From: Amylostereum areolatum
Lineage: Eukaryota > Basidiomycota > Agaricomycetes > Russulales > Stereaceae
DNA length: 64,000 bases
Direction: 5' to 3'
Assembly: GCA_012932865.1 (NCBI GenBank)
Contig: SAXG01000025.1
Span: 1-64,000, forward strand
Positions 20,000 to 30,074 of the stretch are shown here, in pieces. The position numbers and the translations under genes are program-made. Numbering within the stretch: position 1 is the first letter of the stretch; the number at the start of each line of letters is the position of its first letter. The notes beneath the pieces were generated by a model. It was not told where the DNA came from, made no database searches, and was given only the letters and a program-made list of their open reading frames with translations.

Positions 20000-22230
20000 A
20001 GGCGTGTATGTTAATCTACGGGCGAGGACAAAACAACAGTCCACCGTGCACACGGCGTTCTGTCCTTAAGGAGATTGGGATTAGTTAATGGCTCTGAAGG
20101 CCTCGGCTGAGCTTTGAAATTTAAAATATCGCCTTTCGATCTCAATCATCTCATCGTGGATCAAAATTTAAGAAACTCCGCCGGCAATGGCGACGGCCGG
20201 GATGATTCTGTGTCGATTCTAAATTGAATCTCGACCTTAAGCCTAGTTAAGCCTGCTTGTAGACACGCATACACGGGGGCCAGCACACACGAGGGCCAGT
20301 GAATGGAGAACAAGCAAAATAAGACGGCGGGTGTGCGCCGGAGAGGGTGGGTTGGCCGAACGCGCGACGCGGCTGGATTACATCAGCAGCGTAGGGTTGG
20401 AGTGGCAAGTCGCCATCAACTTTCAAGTCGGCCACACCAGGCCACACCTCTAGCCTCTGACCCTCTGTCCATCGGCCTCTCCTGTGCGTACCGGTAAGGA
20501 GTGAGTGACCCAACTTCGTGAAACCAGACTTACCTCTCTTCGTTAGCGTAGGTTTCCCGGCAAGCCAGTGGCTCATTTCCTTGAGACGAGAGCCAACAAG
20601 TTTCGTTCACGCAAATTTCCCGCCGCGTCCCGCCGGCCTCGCAGTTCGCACAAGAATCGGCAAGATGCACACGTCGTCACTCGATGCTCTGGCGTGTGCG
20701 CGCTCAAGACCTCACGTCGGACGAGTCGTCGACTATTCGATGATTCAATGTCGGCGTAAGCAAGCAGGAGGACGGGATTCAGAGGCAGAAGGGCTTCGGA
20801 AGGTGCGCACGCACGCCGCTTGTCACGGGCTGTCTTCCTGATACAACCTGTCCACCATCCTTCTCACCATTCCAGATACCGCTCGAGTGCTCGTCTGACA
20901 GCAGGAAACAGTGGGCGATCCGTCATGGACGACGCAACCGCCTTTCACCACCCGGCGAGTGAGTTCGAAAACATATACTGCTTCGTTTTCCAAACTCTCC
21001 ATGCTGACCACTACGCGCACAGTACACGTATTCTCCCCTCCCACCGTCAATTTCAAGGCCGCATCCCACAAGGAGAAGGAACAGGCCGCGGGTCAATATT
21101 CCAAGGCTCCATGGACGTTTGAACATATGCATGCGTACGTTCGATCCCTACGTGTCCACGCCCGTAGCCTCTCATCTTTACCACCCAGATTTGCACTGCT
21201 GCCGCCTCGGTCAACGTTCGAGAGTCGAAGGGCAAACCCGACGCTGAGGTGCAATCCATGGCCTCTCACTGTCGCCGTCGCCGATGGAAAGCACGCCGAC
21301 GCGGCGCCAGGTCCTTAACCACCGACACCCCGATCCCGGAGGCCTTTCCAGCGACACCCTGTCCCGACGTGCATCAGACGCGGCGGACAACCCGTTGGAC
21401 GACGACAAGGGGGTGCGATGTCGAGGTATGGAACAAGGTACGCGGCCGTGTCAGCTTTCCCTGGGCGTACGTCTGACCGTTTCGTTTCCTAGGACACATC
21501 CGCCAGATCCTCAAGGTTCATGACGACGTATCCAGCCGCGAACGATGTGCATCCCCGCTGACACCCCGAGCCCGGACGTCTTTCCAGCAACGCCTTGCGC
21601 CTTGTCCCGCGCGCGTTGGTCGCGGCGGAAAATTTTACCGCAACGTGCGGACAAGCTTTCGTATCCCAGCGGAGTTTGAGCTCGTCTGCCAAGGCGCTAC
21701 CACCATAGGCGTTCCTCTTCCCCTTCTCTCCACACCTCTTGCGCACTTTTAGCTCTCGTCGGCCCACGATACCATCTGACCGCCTTCAACGTACCTACCG
21801 CCTTGGGAGAAGAGCCCAGGCCCTGTCGTCGTTTTGGACCACAATAGTGGCCAAAAGGACGATGAAGGCCCGAGCGACGCCCCACCCTCAACGGCCAGGA
21901 CGCACGGCCCGCGATATCATTCGACCACCGTCAACGTACCGACGATTCCATTCCTCGCCCTCGCGAGGGGCCCTAAAACAGTTCAACATCACGGAGACAA
22001 GAACCGGAGCATCAACAACGAAGGCGGAGGCTGCAAGCGGAGACCAGATCTCGGAAGGATGTCCCACCGAGCGTTTGACTCAAACGACCTCACGCCTGTC
22101 CGGCCAAACTGTGCTCGACGCTCGCTTCCGATTCCTTATGGCCCTGGAGGCTTCCTCCCCCAACTGGATCCACAGCTCGCCAGTGACAAGGACGCGAGGG
22201 TCGCAAAGCCCAGACGTCCGGCTTTGGCAC
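20000..22230. other. Degenerate region without a resolved gene
   Basis: Several short open frames exist on the + strand, but stops and frame changes interrupt all of them. Two diverged copies of one segment occur at about 21326-21392 and 21560-21632 (ACACCCCGA.CCCGGA.G.CTTTCCAGC.ACGCC..). This suggests decayed duplicated sequence. Confidence 0.4.
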
Positions 22231-22239
22231 GCCAACCCC

Positions 22240-22587
22240 ATGACCTTTCAGGATCCCGATGAAGACCTCGATGCGCTTCCCCGCCCACGAGATATCCAGA
22301 ACATCTGGAAGGAAGCTACTGGCCTCTACAAGGACGAGGACGATGAAGAGGATTGGGTGGGCATCATAGACGAGGAAGAGCGGGAGAGGAGACGGATGGG
22401 GCGTCACAGGATTGAAACAGAGCTTAGAAGGGCCTGGAAGTTGAGGTGCCCAATAGATGGGTTCAAAAGGGAGATAATATATCGTTCTTCGATACTCGAC
22501 CTCCTCAATCAAATCAAGAGGAACTTTGGCGCATCTACTCTCTTGGCCAGAAGTTCCTCTCGCTCCTCGAGCCAGGGTGAAGCATGA
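22240..22587 (+). CDS. Unrecognised acidic/basic open frame
   Basis: From ATG 22240 the frame encodes 115 residues (MTFQDPDEDLDALPRPRDIQ .. TGLYKDEDDEEDWVGIIDEE .. RRRMGRHRIETELRRAWKLR .. EIIYRSSILDLLNQIKRNF). It is open further upstream to about 21739, where codon use looks less coding-like. The acidic run followed by a basic helical stretch suggests a nuclear or RNA-associated protein. It directly precedes the SPT6 remnant; I could not show that it belongs to SPT6. Probably a fragment. Confidence 0.35.
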   Translation: MTFQDPDEDLDALPRPRDIQNIWKEATGLYKDEDDEEDWVGIIDEEERERRRMGRHRIETELRRAWKLRCPIDGFKREIIYRSSILDLLNQIKRNFGASTLLARSSSRSSSQGEA

Positions 22588-22611
22588 CGACTCGTGGAAC
22601 CATCCTCAATA

Positions 22612-23240
22612 CGAACGATGTCAGGAAATGCTCGTCGTATGAAGCGTTCTGAGACGGACAAAGCGCGATGGCTCGTGAATCACCCAAACTTCCACAACTC
22701 TAATTCGTCGCAAGCAGAAATCTATCTGGACAAACAGCAGCGCGGCGATGTCGCATTTCCCCTACATCCAAGGATTCCAATCACCTTTTCGTGACGTGGA
22801 AGGTTGACGAGAAGCTTTACCAACACATCGGTTCGTGAGCCTCACTTGCTGGACGTACCTCTCTCATTCTGTGCTGTAGATGTTGTCGAGCCCAACACGA
22901 ATCCCTCGGGCCATATAGTGGCCAGCTTATCATTGACGGCCAATACGAGTTCTCGGACTTGGATGAGTTTATCGTCAATCACGTCCAGGCCTGCGTTCGA
23001 GAAGTTCAAAAACCAGCTCCCAAAGATGAACTGCGTAAGCCTTTACGGCTGTAATGGTTTTACGACGAGCCTCACCACTCCTATAGACCTGTTTTCGAAC
23101 ACAACTGTATGTTACAGCGTGTTCGTGTCGCTCCTGAGGCCTATTTTCTCTTCGACGCTCCTGCGACGCTCCTGCGACGGGCGTACCAGACATCTTCGAT
23201 CCGTTGTCTGTTCCTCAGCCCGGTCGCACGCCTGAACCGT
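22612..23240 (+). pseudogene. SPT6 remnant (tandem SH2 region)
   Basis: The patches follow Spt6 order: RRMKRSETDKARWLVNHPNF, HNSNSSQAEIYLDKQQRGDV, then in another frame HLFVTWKVDEKLYQHI. After an intron GTTCGTGAG..TGTAG come DVVEPNTNPSGH, then in a third frame GQLIIDGQYEFSDLDEFIVN and HVQACVREVQK. Further on VRVAPEAYFLFDAPA recalls the second SH2. Spt6 is an essential histone chaperone of elongating RNA polymerase II, and its C-terminal tandem SH2 binds the Rpb1 linker. The N-terminal domains are absent and at least three frame changes occur, so this is a decayed partial duplicate; the functional gene must lie elsewhere. Confidence 0.7.
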
Positions 23241-23751
23241 AGCTGGTGGTAGGGCATACTTGTGCACAGTTAGATGGACTCGCGCGCTGGTAGCAATACA
23301 GCGATCGGCTTCGGGCGATTTTTTCTCGTTTGTGGGTTCGTTTTCTTTGAGCTTTATGGGGCACTTGCGAGAGACTGACCTCTTCATTTTTTGTTTCCAG
23401 GGCTTGTTGAGAGTGGAAGTTGGCAAGGATGGAGAAGCGCACCTGTCGCATCCAAGGGTACGACTCGCGCCGATTCATCCAGTGCTCGGCTGGCCTATCA
23501 AGATGGCGAGGTCAGGACGAGGACCTTACACCAGTTTCTCTATGTAAGATACTGAGTGGCAACGCTGTGAAATATATCATGTTTCCCTTATTTCGCCGCC
23601 ACTGCCCTTCTTTACCCTCGTTCTTCCTCAATTGGTCGGTGCTAGCTAATCTTCACATAGCATCATAAGCGTCAATTCAACCAGTTCGCCAAATACAAAT
23701 TATACACAAGAAAACGGTGACCGACGCCCTCGACTACCCCCGACGGGTTCA

Positions 23752-24107
23752 TCACGCCTTGAATTCACCAAAGAAGTCTTCGGTGGTCATGTTCGCCACC
23801 GGGATTTCGGCGACGCCCTTTTTCTCGTCGTCCTCGTCCCGAAGGACGACGTTCCTCAACCGGGACGTCCCCCTGGTGAAGATCTCGCCGTGGACGAGTC
23901 GGAAGGGGACCCCGCTGTTCCGCGGTGGACGCCAGGCGAGCGAGCCAGGCTTCGCCGTCGCAACGCCGGAGGCGACCTTCTCGAAGGCGCCGTGCTTGGA
24001 AGAAGGTCAGTCAATTGTAGCAGAGCGGTCACGGTCATACTCACCTGTCGCATGCAGCCAACTAAAGCCTCCATAGCCCTCTTCGAGATGGTGAAGTTGG
24101 GCGGCAT
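23752..24107 (-). pseudogene. Short two-exon gene with a frame conflict
   Basis: Exon 1 starts at ATG 24107 (MPPNFTISKRAMEALVGCMR) and ends at a consensus GTGAGT; the intron (50 nt) ends CTTCCAAG. Exon 2 begins HGAFEKVASGVAT in the spliced frame. The convincingly coding sequence up to TGA 23752 (DGEAWLAWRPPRNSGVPFRL, VHGEIFTRGTSRLRNVVLRD, VANMTTEDFFGEFKA) is in another frame, so one base is out near 23950 or the splice model is wrong. A possible 5'UTR intron precedes the ATG. Family not recognised. Confidence 0.35.
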
Positions 24108-24960
24108 CTACAGTATAAGGTAGAACTCGAGGTCACTGGTGATAAATATGAAGGCTTACAGTAGATGATGAATGAGTGTTAGAAAGGGCGAGGAAAAAAA
24201 GGCGCAAGAGCAAGGACAAACAAGGACAAGAATAAGAGGAATGTTGGAGGTGTCAAGAGCAAACCTGCGCCGCGTCCTTGACCTCGCATATTCCCGTGTC
24301 TTCCTTCAATCAATTCACACATGTCTCTCTCCCTCGACGACGGCGCCAGCTCCCTCCTCGAATCAACTATCCCGCGACGGCGGCTGCCACGAATAACAAG
24401 AAGACGTCGTCCCCAGCTCCATCACTCTGGCTGTCTCTTGGGCGGCGCGTCGAACGGTCACCACCACACTCTCATCCCCCAATAGCAATCGCGCCTCGCT
24501 TCTTCCTCCGCCTTCGTTCTCGCCACGTCTCCGGAAACGCGAGAACGTCGCGCGCATCGGGTGAGTACTATTGCTCCCCCCAATGATCTGTGCGCACTCA
24601 CCTTCTACTTTTCAGGCCTAGCGGTCATGTCCAGCGCTCTATGCGCCCATACACCACGAAAACGCGAAACGCGCCGACGCTAGTAGGATCGATGCGGGTG
24701 GATAGGGTTGATTGCGGAGGTGAGCGTATCCTGATCGTCTGTCTCCGTCTGCTCATCTTTATTTTCCCCTTCCGTCTCCCGTGCTCACTGTCCTATCCGC
24801 CCTCTTCCCCACGCGATTCCTGTTCTCCTCCCCTACCACCTCTGCCAGAACACCAACATCTCGGCGGCCACGAATCCTTCCTACGACTGAGACAAGCACC
24901 GTGGTTTCAGAGTCCGTATATCGTACGAACACAACATTACGCCGCGGCCGAGACACGTAG

Positions 24961-25167
24961 CGCACTGTTCACTGGCGAACTATCCAAACTGCATATCTCG
25001 ACGGAATACTAGAGGAAGTCGAGGAGTTCCTCAACAATGTCGAGAACCGGGAGGAGGAAGATACAGAACGCTTTCGGAAGGCTGTCCACCACCACCGGCT
25101 AAACGATCAATGGACTAGCCAAGACTTGACACGGGCCGCAACATCGTCGGGCTGGACCTACAGTCAG
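24961..25167 (+). CDS. Internal exon of an unrecognised gene
   Basis: After an acceptor-like ACGTAG the frame reads RTVHWRTIQTAYLDGILEEV, EEFLNNVENREEEDTERFRK and AVHHHRLNDQWTSQDLTRAA up to a GTAAAC donor at 25168. The acidic/helical composition and clean frame argue for real coding sequence. Upstream exons between 24590 and 24950 and any downstream ones could not be joined reliably. No family recognised. Confidence 0.35.
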
Positions 25168-25429
25168 GTAAACCGCCCAATCCGACGGTCAAGGGCATGT
25201 AGTGCAACTACCGGGTCAAGCGCCAAAAACTTCAAAATGCTTCATTCATGGTACATCTTTCTACGCATGGACATGTCCTTCAACGAAACGCGGCTGCAAC
25301 TCAACATCTCTCTCATTTCGTTTGTTTCGTCTCCGTCTTCAACCTCGCACTCACCGTGACCTTACCTGATTCTCAGCCCTGTCGGCCTCTTCCACGTCTC
25401 TTCGCACCCTCACCTTCTCAATCCACCAT

Positions 25430-25798
25430 GAGCAAACCATCCCTTTCAATCTCCGTGACTACGTCTACTACCAAACGTTCTCCCCGGAAATCAGCTGGCC
25501 CCGTTCGGCCGCCCACCAGGTAAGCCTCCAGACTCTCGGTCTAGCGATGCCACTCACCGTGCACAGTGCACGTCCGTTGCGCAGGCCTGCCGATGGTCCC
25601 CATACCCCTCCAGCTGCTGTCAAGCAAAGGCCCTCGGATATCCCCCCTTCCACTCCCCACACAACCGTTCCAGTCCGCGTTTCCTAGCTGCCCAACCACA
25701 AGAAATCCGCGTACAGTTTGTGGGGAGATTGGGAGAATCGTGCAGCGGAGGTGTGCGAAGGCTTTTTTCGCTGGGTAGAGATCCTGTCGTAAAACGAT
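25430..25798 (+). CDS. Possible small two-exon gene, Pro/Ser/Arg-rich
   Basis: ATG 25430 opens MSKPSLSISVTTSTTKRSPR KSAGPVRPPT, which reaches a GTAAGC donor at 25522. After a 47 nt intron ending GTGCACAG, the next exon reads ARPLRRPADGPHTPPAAVKQ and RPSDIPPSTPHTTVP. The spliced frame stops at TAG 25687; an alternative junction near there would continue FLAAQPQEIRVQFVGRLGES to TAA 25796. The product is low-complexity and without a domain. Weak support. Confidence 0.3.
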
Positions 25799-26039
25799 AA
25801 CGAAAATTAGGGAAAATAGTTTCGAACATGACCCGTATCGAGATCTACGTTTCTCGTCCTGTCTCCCTTCTCTCCCCTTCTACACAACCCTCCCTCTTTC
25901 TATGTTCATTCTCCTCGATGTCGTTACGCCCCGCGTCGCAGTTCCTTTGATTTTCATGTAGCACCATCGCCCGCTCCGTATCCACAGCTCTTAGCCCTGC
26001 CCCATTGTCTTTGACCCAATCGAAAGCGTCGAAACAACT

Positions 26040-27235
26040 GCGTACACCGGGTACGACTGCCAGCTCATCATGCCTCAAGCCTGAGGCCTTGAGGTCTCGA
26101 GTGGAGGACTACGGAGTGTGCGCGAAGGACGACGCTGGGGGAAAAGACGACAGTAAGTCTGCGGCAATTCTATTTTGTACGTGCTCATCTACATATGACT
26201 CTTGTCACGGCGGACCCGCGTGTACCCCCTTCTGGTGAGTGTAGTATTTACCACCGGCACTACCCTGTCCATTTGAATTCGGGTGCCGTGGTCCGTCCAC
26301 GTCCCGAGAATGACAACTTCGCCACGCCCCGCTCTCCAAGCCACTCTTCTCATCCGTCCGTCCGTCCGTCCCCTCCCTTCCATCATCTCTTGCTCGCCAA
26401 AAAATCCTCCGCGTCGTCCGCAATCTCACCCGCTGGGCAACGGTGCCAGTCCTGCGCAACGAAAGGTGAGAACCTGTTCGTTCTCACGCGCTCCGTGAAA
26501 GACCCACCCGCCCCCGTCGCTTTCTCGTTCACTTTGCGGCTACAGGGATACTCAGGTGAGTGAACTGCGGCCCATCGTCCACGGCGGTACTCACCTCAGT
26601 TCGCAGGGCCGTCGACCGTTCCGTCCCCCCAAGGTCGCGCAAGGTACTGGGGATTGTCGGAGCACGAGGAGAAATGTCAGTATGGCAGCCGGAGGACGTG
26701 CGGGGAGGACGCTGGGAGGACGCGAAATCTAACAATAACGTGAGTAGTGCTCACACGCTAGGGAAGTCGATGCGCACACGACCCCTTGTCGATGGGTGGG
26801 CTGATGGGGAGGGAGCGCGGCGGAGCCCCGCGTACGCGCTCGCCTTCGAGTGCCCAGGTCAGTCCAGTCGTTGTTCGCAGACAGACGGAAGAGCTTACGC
26901 GTATCTGTTTCCGAGGGGTGGAGGCCGTGCTGGTTCGGGCGTGCGTGCACTGTGCGGGACAATTCGGTGAGTCTTCCCCTGCGAGGAGCACGACACGAAC
27001 TTACTAACCTGTTTCCTTCTTGTACGCAGGCCCGACGGAATCCACCCTACGCCGTCGATCGCGTGGGACAGAAAGAGGGAGGTGTCGGGAAGACAGTGGA
27101 CGTGTTTACGGGGTGTGGTGCGTGAGTCGTCGTCTCGTCTGCCATGGGTTATGTACTCACCTGGTTCCCGTCTCCCCTAGGAGGACCTTCCCGCCGCGAT
27201 CAAAAATTTCCCTGAAACAACGTCGTGAGTCATTC
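26040..27235 (+). CDS. Possible multi-exon gene with very small exons (unresolved)
   Basis: Consensus donors (GTGAGT/GTGAGA) recur at about 26465, 26556, 26738, 26967, 27123 and 27226. They follow short coding-like patches such as RQTEELTRICFRGVEAVLVR, ACVHCAGQF, PTESTLRRRSRGTERGRCRE and EDLPAAIKNFPETTS, and YNAG-type acceptors lie between them. This is the look of a gene made of exons of 40-110 nt, a form common in Agaricomycete orphan gene families with CxxC pairs. I cannot fix its start, end or frame order, and it may be decayed. Confidence 0.25.
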
Positions 27236-27439
27236 ATTCACACCGCCGTAGGCCTACTCACTATGCCATTTCACCTGTTCATGAGCCTGATTCGTGACAT
27301 TCATCCTTCAGACCTAGGACCATCCGACGGCGCGTATCTGCGTCATCGTTGCTGGCGGCGGGCGCTGGTCGTTTCTGGCGGCGGGAGCTTATCGTTGCCG
27401 GCGGGAGCTGGCGATGGGAGCTGAGCTCTGAGCGGACGC

Positions 27440-28148
27440 TGGTCGCCGGTGCGCTGGCGCGCTGGCGCTGGCGCTGACGTACTTACCAATGTCAAATTTT
27501 TGGTTTTCGTTGTGTGTTCGTTGGGATGGTAACTCATCTAAAATAACTAGTATGTTATCCAAAAAACATCGGCAATTACGGCAGTCGAATGTAACATATA
27601 TGTGCACCAAAAATGGACAGGACAGGAACGTCATACTCATTGTTTCAGAAGCGGATCATCCCCAATTGTACACAATATACACGCAAACAATTGATTCAAT
27701 CTCCGCCTGCTGAACCTGATCTAAAAATGGGAAATATCACAATCATTTTCTTGCCCGGAAGACTTAACCCATATCAAGGGTTTCGGACTCGTGTTCCCGC
27801 GCTAAACCTGCACGCAACATGTCACGTGTGCGATGTGTGTTCGTTGGCAAAACACGGATCTGAAAACTAACATTTGACTTTCCTGTCCTTCCCTTCCATA
27901 TCAACGCAAAATTTGTGGTCTACATCGCGTGTCCTTTGCAATCACAGCATCTGAAAATTTGTATTTTTCTTCCCCATTTTCAGTTCATGTTAAAGTGCCT
28001 TAAATGGAATCCTGCCCCCAGTGCGTCCCAACTCGGACACGCCGCGACAACCGAGAGGCCGAGCTCGCGTGTTGTCACGTGCACTATATGGCTGTGTCGC
28101 TCTCCCCGACTTAAAGAATTACTGTCCACCTGCCTTCAAGCCGACGCG
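27440..28148. other. AT-richer gene-free spacer
   Basis: The base composition is visibly more AT-rich than the neighbours. There is no sustained coding frame. The stretch ends at the target-site duplication of the inverted-repeat element. Confidence 0.5.
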
Positions 28149-28154
28149 CGTGGT

Positions 28155-28660
28155 CAGGACCCCTGAAATTCCCTATAGAGTATTCATCCCAGGGTGACCT
28201 GTTTTCGGTGGTGCGCTGGGACAGAATTTGGGCCATTTTCGGTGATTTACATGATAGATTTTTTCAAGTCAGCCGTTTTCAGTGGTTCTTAGACTATACA
28301 TATCTAAAAATAGTCTAATTTCCCACGCCTTCGGCGTCGAGGTTTCCAGAGCAGAACTCTCATTTTATGCACAAGCTTGCTATAACATGCCTAGTTTGCT
28401 TCCATAGACCCATGGGAAGCAAAATATGCAAAATACTTGTGATTGGAACTGACAGATCCTCGGCGTGTTCAGATGCTTACCATTTTCGGTGGTGAAGATG
28501 GGACTTCGGACGGGCGGGTTCCTTTTCAGTGGTTCTTAGCTCCAACATGTCGGCCCTACGGGGCCCATTTTCGGTGGAGAGTACCATACATAGGTTCCCA
28601 TAAGGCCCAAATTTTCGGTGGTCCGAGATGAATCATTTATAGGGAATTTCAGGGGTCCTG
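28155..28660. mobile_element. 506 bp non-autonomous DNA transposon (MITE-like) with TIRs and 6 bp TSD
   Basis: The left end (28155-28188) and the reverse complement of the right end (28627-28660) match at 31 of 34 positions, both beginning CAGGACCCCTGAAATTCCCT. The bases CGTGGT occur directly outside both ends (28149-28154 and 28661-28666), a perfect 6 bp target-site duplication. The interior has no transposase frame but carries seven copies of TTTTC(A/G)GTGG in one orientation, near 28202, 28236, 28275, 28483, 28522, 28568 and 28611. The CAGG ends and short TSD do not let me assign a superfamily with confidence. Mobilisation in trans by an autonomous relative is assumed. Confidence 0.85.
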
Positions 28661-28749
28661 CGTGGTCGCGAACGACATATGATGTCATCCCTCCAATCTC
28701 GTCCCCAAAACGTTCAGAGTTGGGCTCCCCGGGAAAACAGAGACGCGAC

Positions 28750-28756
28750 TATAAAG
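28750..28756 (+). promoter_or_regulatory. TATA box of the 28819 gene
   Basis: TATAAAG lies 69 bp upstream of the ATG and is followed by a long pyrimidine-rich leader, the usual core-promoter layout in these fungi. The transposon ends only 90 bp upstream of it. Confidence 0.5.
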
Positions 28757-28818
28757 TCTTCCCCCCCCATTTTTTCCCTTTCTTTCCGTCCCCTCCCCCT
28801 TTCTTCCCTTCTACCATC

Positions 28819-29633
28819 ATGCAGTCGACTCCAACTCCCGCTATTCCACCTTCCGCTATCATCGGTCCCATGGAGGCTCGTGCGCGCACCATCGCGTCGT
28901 ACTTCACCCGGGCTCCCGCAGACAACGTACCCAAGTATGTCGCACGTGATCGTGATTTTACAGTTCTGAATCTTTCACGCACAGAGTTACCGTGGACCTC
29001 ATCAATGACTACAAGGAGATGGCCCGGATGTTTTCCACCGTCATCAATCCTTTCGTCCTTCTCAAGGACGTGCTTGTCTCCGGTGCCCTTCATGAAGGAC
29101 TACTGGATAATCCAAACGGGACAGCCAGGTACGTTCTCTGTCGCCGTACTCATATCCGTCTGGTTTCAACACGCATATAGTGTATCGCCGCTGATCCAGC
29201 ACCACCTCGACAACTACTGGTCCCTCCTCCGGTTCAAGGCAGACAAGCTTCGGCTTAGCGAGCTCATTTCTGAGCTCGCGAAGCTTGCGTACACGGAGAG
29301 GTCGGACGTTGCTAGGGCCAACACGACGCAAGGATTTTTCTACGATATGGTGAGTGCATATACCCGCACATATACTCCCCTCCCTCACTTGATACTTCTT
29401 TACAGCTCACTAGGACAGCTAGTCTCGCGCGCGCGACAGACACAAGTGAGATCAAAAAGCACGCTGCGGGCTATCTCGTCCGCGACCCCACAAAAGACAC
29501 GATCCAACCTCCTCTTCTCAAGAGCAAGAACGGACACGGCTTTCGGCACCCTTTCACATCGAGGGCCTTGTGCCCTCGTGCGCGCATCGTCGAGTTCGAC
29601 GCTGATCCCGAGTACGCTTACCTCTCGTGCTGA
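28819..29633 (+). CDS. Unrecognised four-exon gene
   Basis: Model: exons 28819-28934, 28985-29128, 29181-29349 and 29406-29633 (218 aa); donors GTATGT, GTACGT and GTGAGT, phases fitting. The product is mostly helical: MQSTPTPAIPPSAIIGPMEA, then VTVDLINDYKEMARMFSTVI, LLKDVLVSGALHEGLLDNP, HHLDNYWSLLRFKADKLRL, LAYTERSDVARANTTQGFFY and GYLVRDPTKDTIQPPLLKS. Near the end a GTACGC at 29630 could instead splice into an acidic tail (VCEDGSDDEEGESGSDEDI) ending at about 29709. No membrane segment or signal peptide. It resembles Agaricomycete orphan genes with conserved helical bodies and acidic ends; function unknown. Confidence 0.65.
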
Positions 29634-30074
29634 AGATACCTACTAAGTGTTTGCGAAGACGGCTCCGACGACGAAGAAGGCGAAAGCGGCTCCGACGAGG
29701 ATATCTGCAAGGAATAAAACAGGCGAGCGTTCCCGGATGCCCTTGACGCGGAACGTCTACTAACTCACCCTATACACTTTGTTCTCTCAGACTCCGCTCC
29801 CGTAGTCTCTGCTGTCGTACGTTGCGCACCCCCACCGATCGAAAGCGCGCTAACCCTCGGTCTAGATACCCACCTAACGACCACGTTCTCTTGCACTCTG
29901 CGGACTTTCTCGTACACTTATTCTCTTCCTCGCCTCTTTTTCCTCGGGTTCTCGCTCGTGTAGACCAGTGGTCTGCCCGGCTTTCGATTTTTGGACTTGT
30001 AGTTTAATATGTGGACTTGTGGATTTCGAATAAAATGATATTTTATTGTGCAGCAAAGCGTGTACAGTAGTCTA

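Noticed and set aside
28155..28660. Seven TTTTC(A/G)GTGG copies as a CRISPR-like or satellite array
   Set aside because: Spacing is irregular (about 30-200 bp), the units are only about 10 bp, and the whole block is bounded by TIRs and a TSD, so a transposon explains it.
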